NCBI GenBank assembly: GCA_013397845.1
Contig: VZTG01008547.1
Span: forward strand, 2,199,508 to 2,263,507
Source of the DNA: Melanocharis versteri
Taxonomy: Eukaryota; Chordata; Aves; Passeriformes; Melanocharitidae
Length of the DNA: 64,000 bases
Direction: 5' to 3'
Part shown: positions 63,994 to 64,000 of the stretch, one piece after another
Layout: each line of letters begins with the position of its first letter
Numbering within the stretch: position 1 is the stretch's first letter
Translations under genes and position numbers: made by a program
The notes under the pieces: generated by a model
What the model saw: the letters and a program-made list of their open reading frames with translations, nothing else
Told to the model about the DNA's origin: nothing
Database searches by the model: none

Positions 63994-64000
63994 CATTGCT

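Noticed and set aside
1..64000. tRNA, rRNA, snRNA, CRISPR, prokaryotic operon or phage features
   Set aside because: I looked for the characteristic sequence blocks and repeats and saw none. The context is a vertebrate nuclear genome.

Overview
The window is vertebrate nuclear DNA, most probably from a bird. It is AT-rich and gene-sparse, one vertebrate gene can be recognised in split exons with GT-AG introns, and the only interspersed repeats I can name are CR1 retrotransposons, several with the avian-type 3' end (octamer-like ATTCTGTG or ATTCTATG). Nothing bacterial (operons, ribosome binding sites, CRISPR) is present. I cannot name the species.

Positions 1-4,917, minus strand: the 5' coding part of INPP4A (type I inositol 3,4-bisphosphate 4-phosphatase). 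Six consecutive coding exons carry residues 1 to about 193, that is the N-terminal tail and the C2 domain. The coding order runs from high to low coordinates (4865-4760, 3928-3884, 2431-2313, 2197-2081, 1071-992, 553-442). Every junction has GT-AG ends and matching codon phase. The gene continues past position 1; the catalytic domain is outside the window.

Positions about 4,918-64,000: about 59 kb upstream of the INPP4A start codon with no gene I can identify. I read it as a long 5' intron or introns of INPP4A and/or upstream flank. I see no CpG-island-like promoter, so the main transcription start is probably beyond the right edge. The stretch holds six CR1 fragments (6561-6765 minus, 13583-14570 plus, 21711-22535 minus, 25569-25795 minus, 27205-27255 plus, 27975-28290 plus), an extreme A/C-only low-complexity block (11995-12210), a (TA)n microsatellite (43288-43310), a 29-bp tandem duplication (38319-38372), and a small tandem repeat plus two telomere-type hexamers near the right edge.

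The one thing that could be new biology is a set of minus-strand segments in this upstream region with good splice signals, open frames and mutually compatible codon phases (for example 43891-44048, 34435-34603, 23385-23461, 18530-18617, 7340-7402). They could be exons of an unrecognised gene or alternative 5' exons of INPP4A. Segments this short are often open by chance, I recognise no family in them, and I chose among alternative acceptors, so this is a hypothesis to test with RNA-seq, not an annotation.
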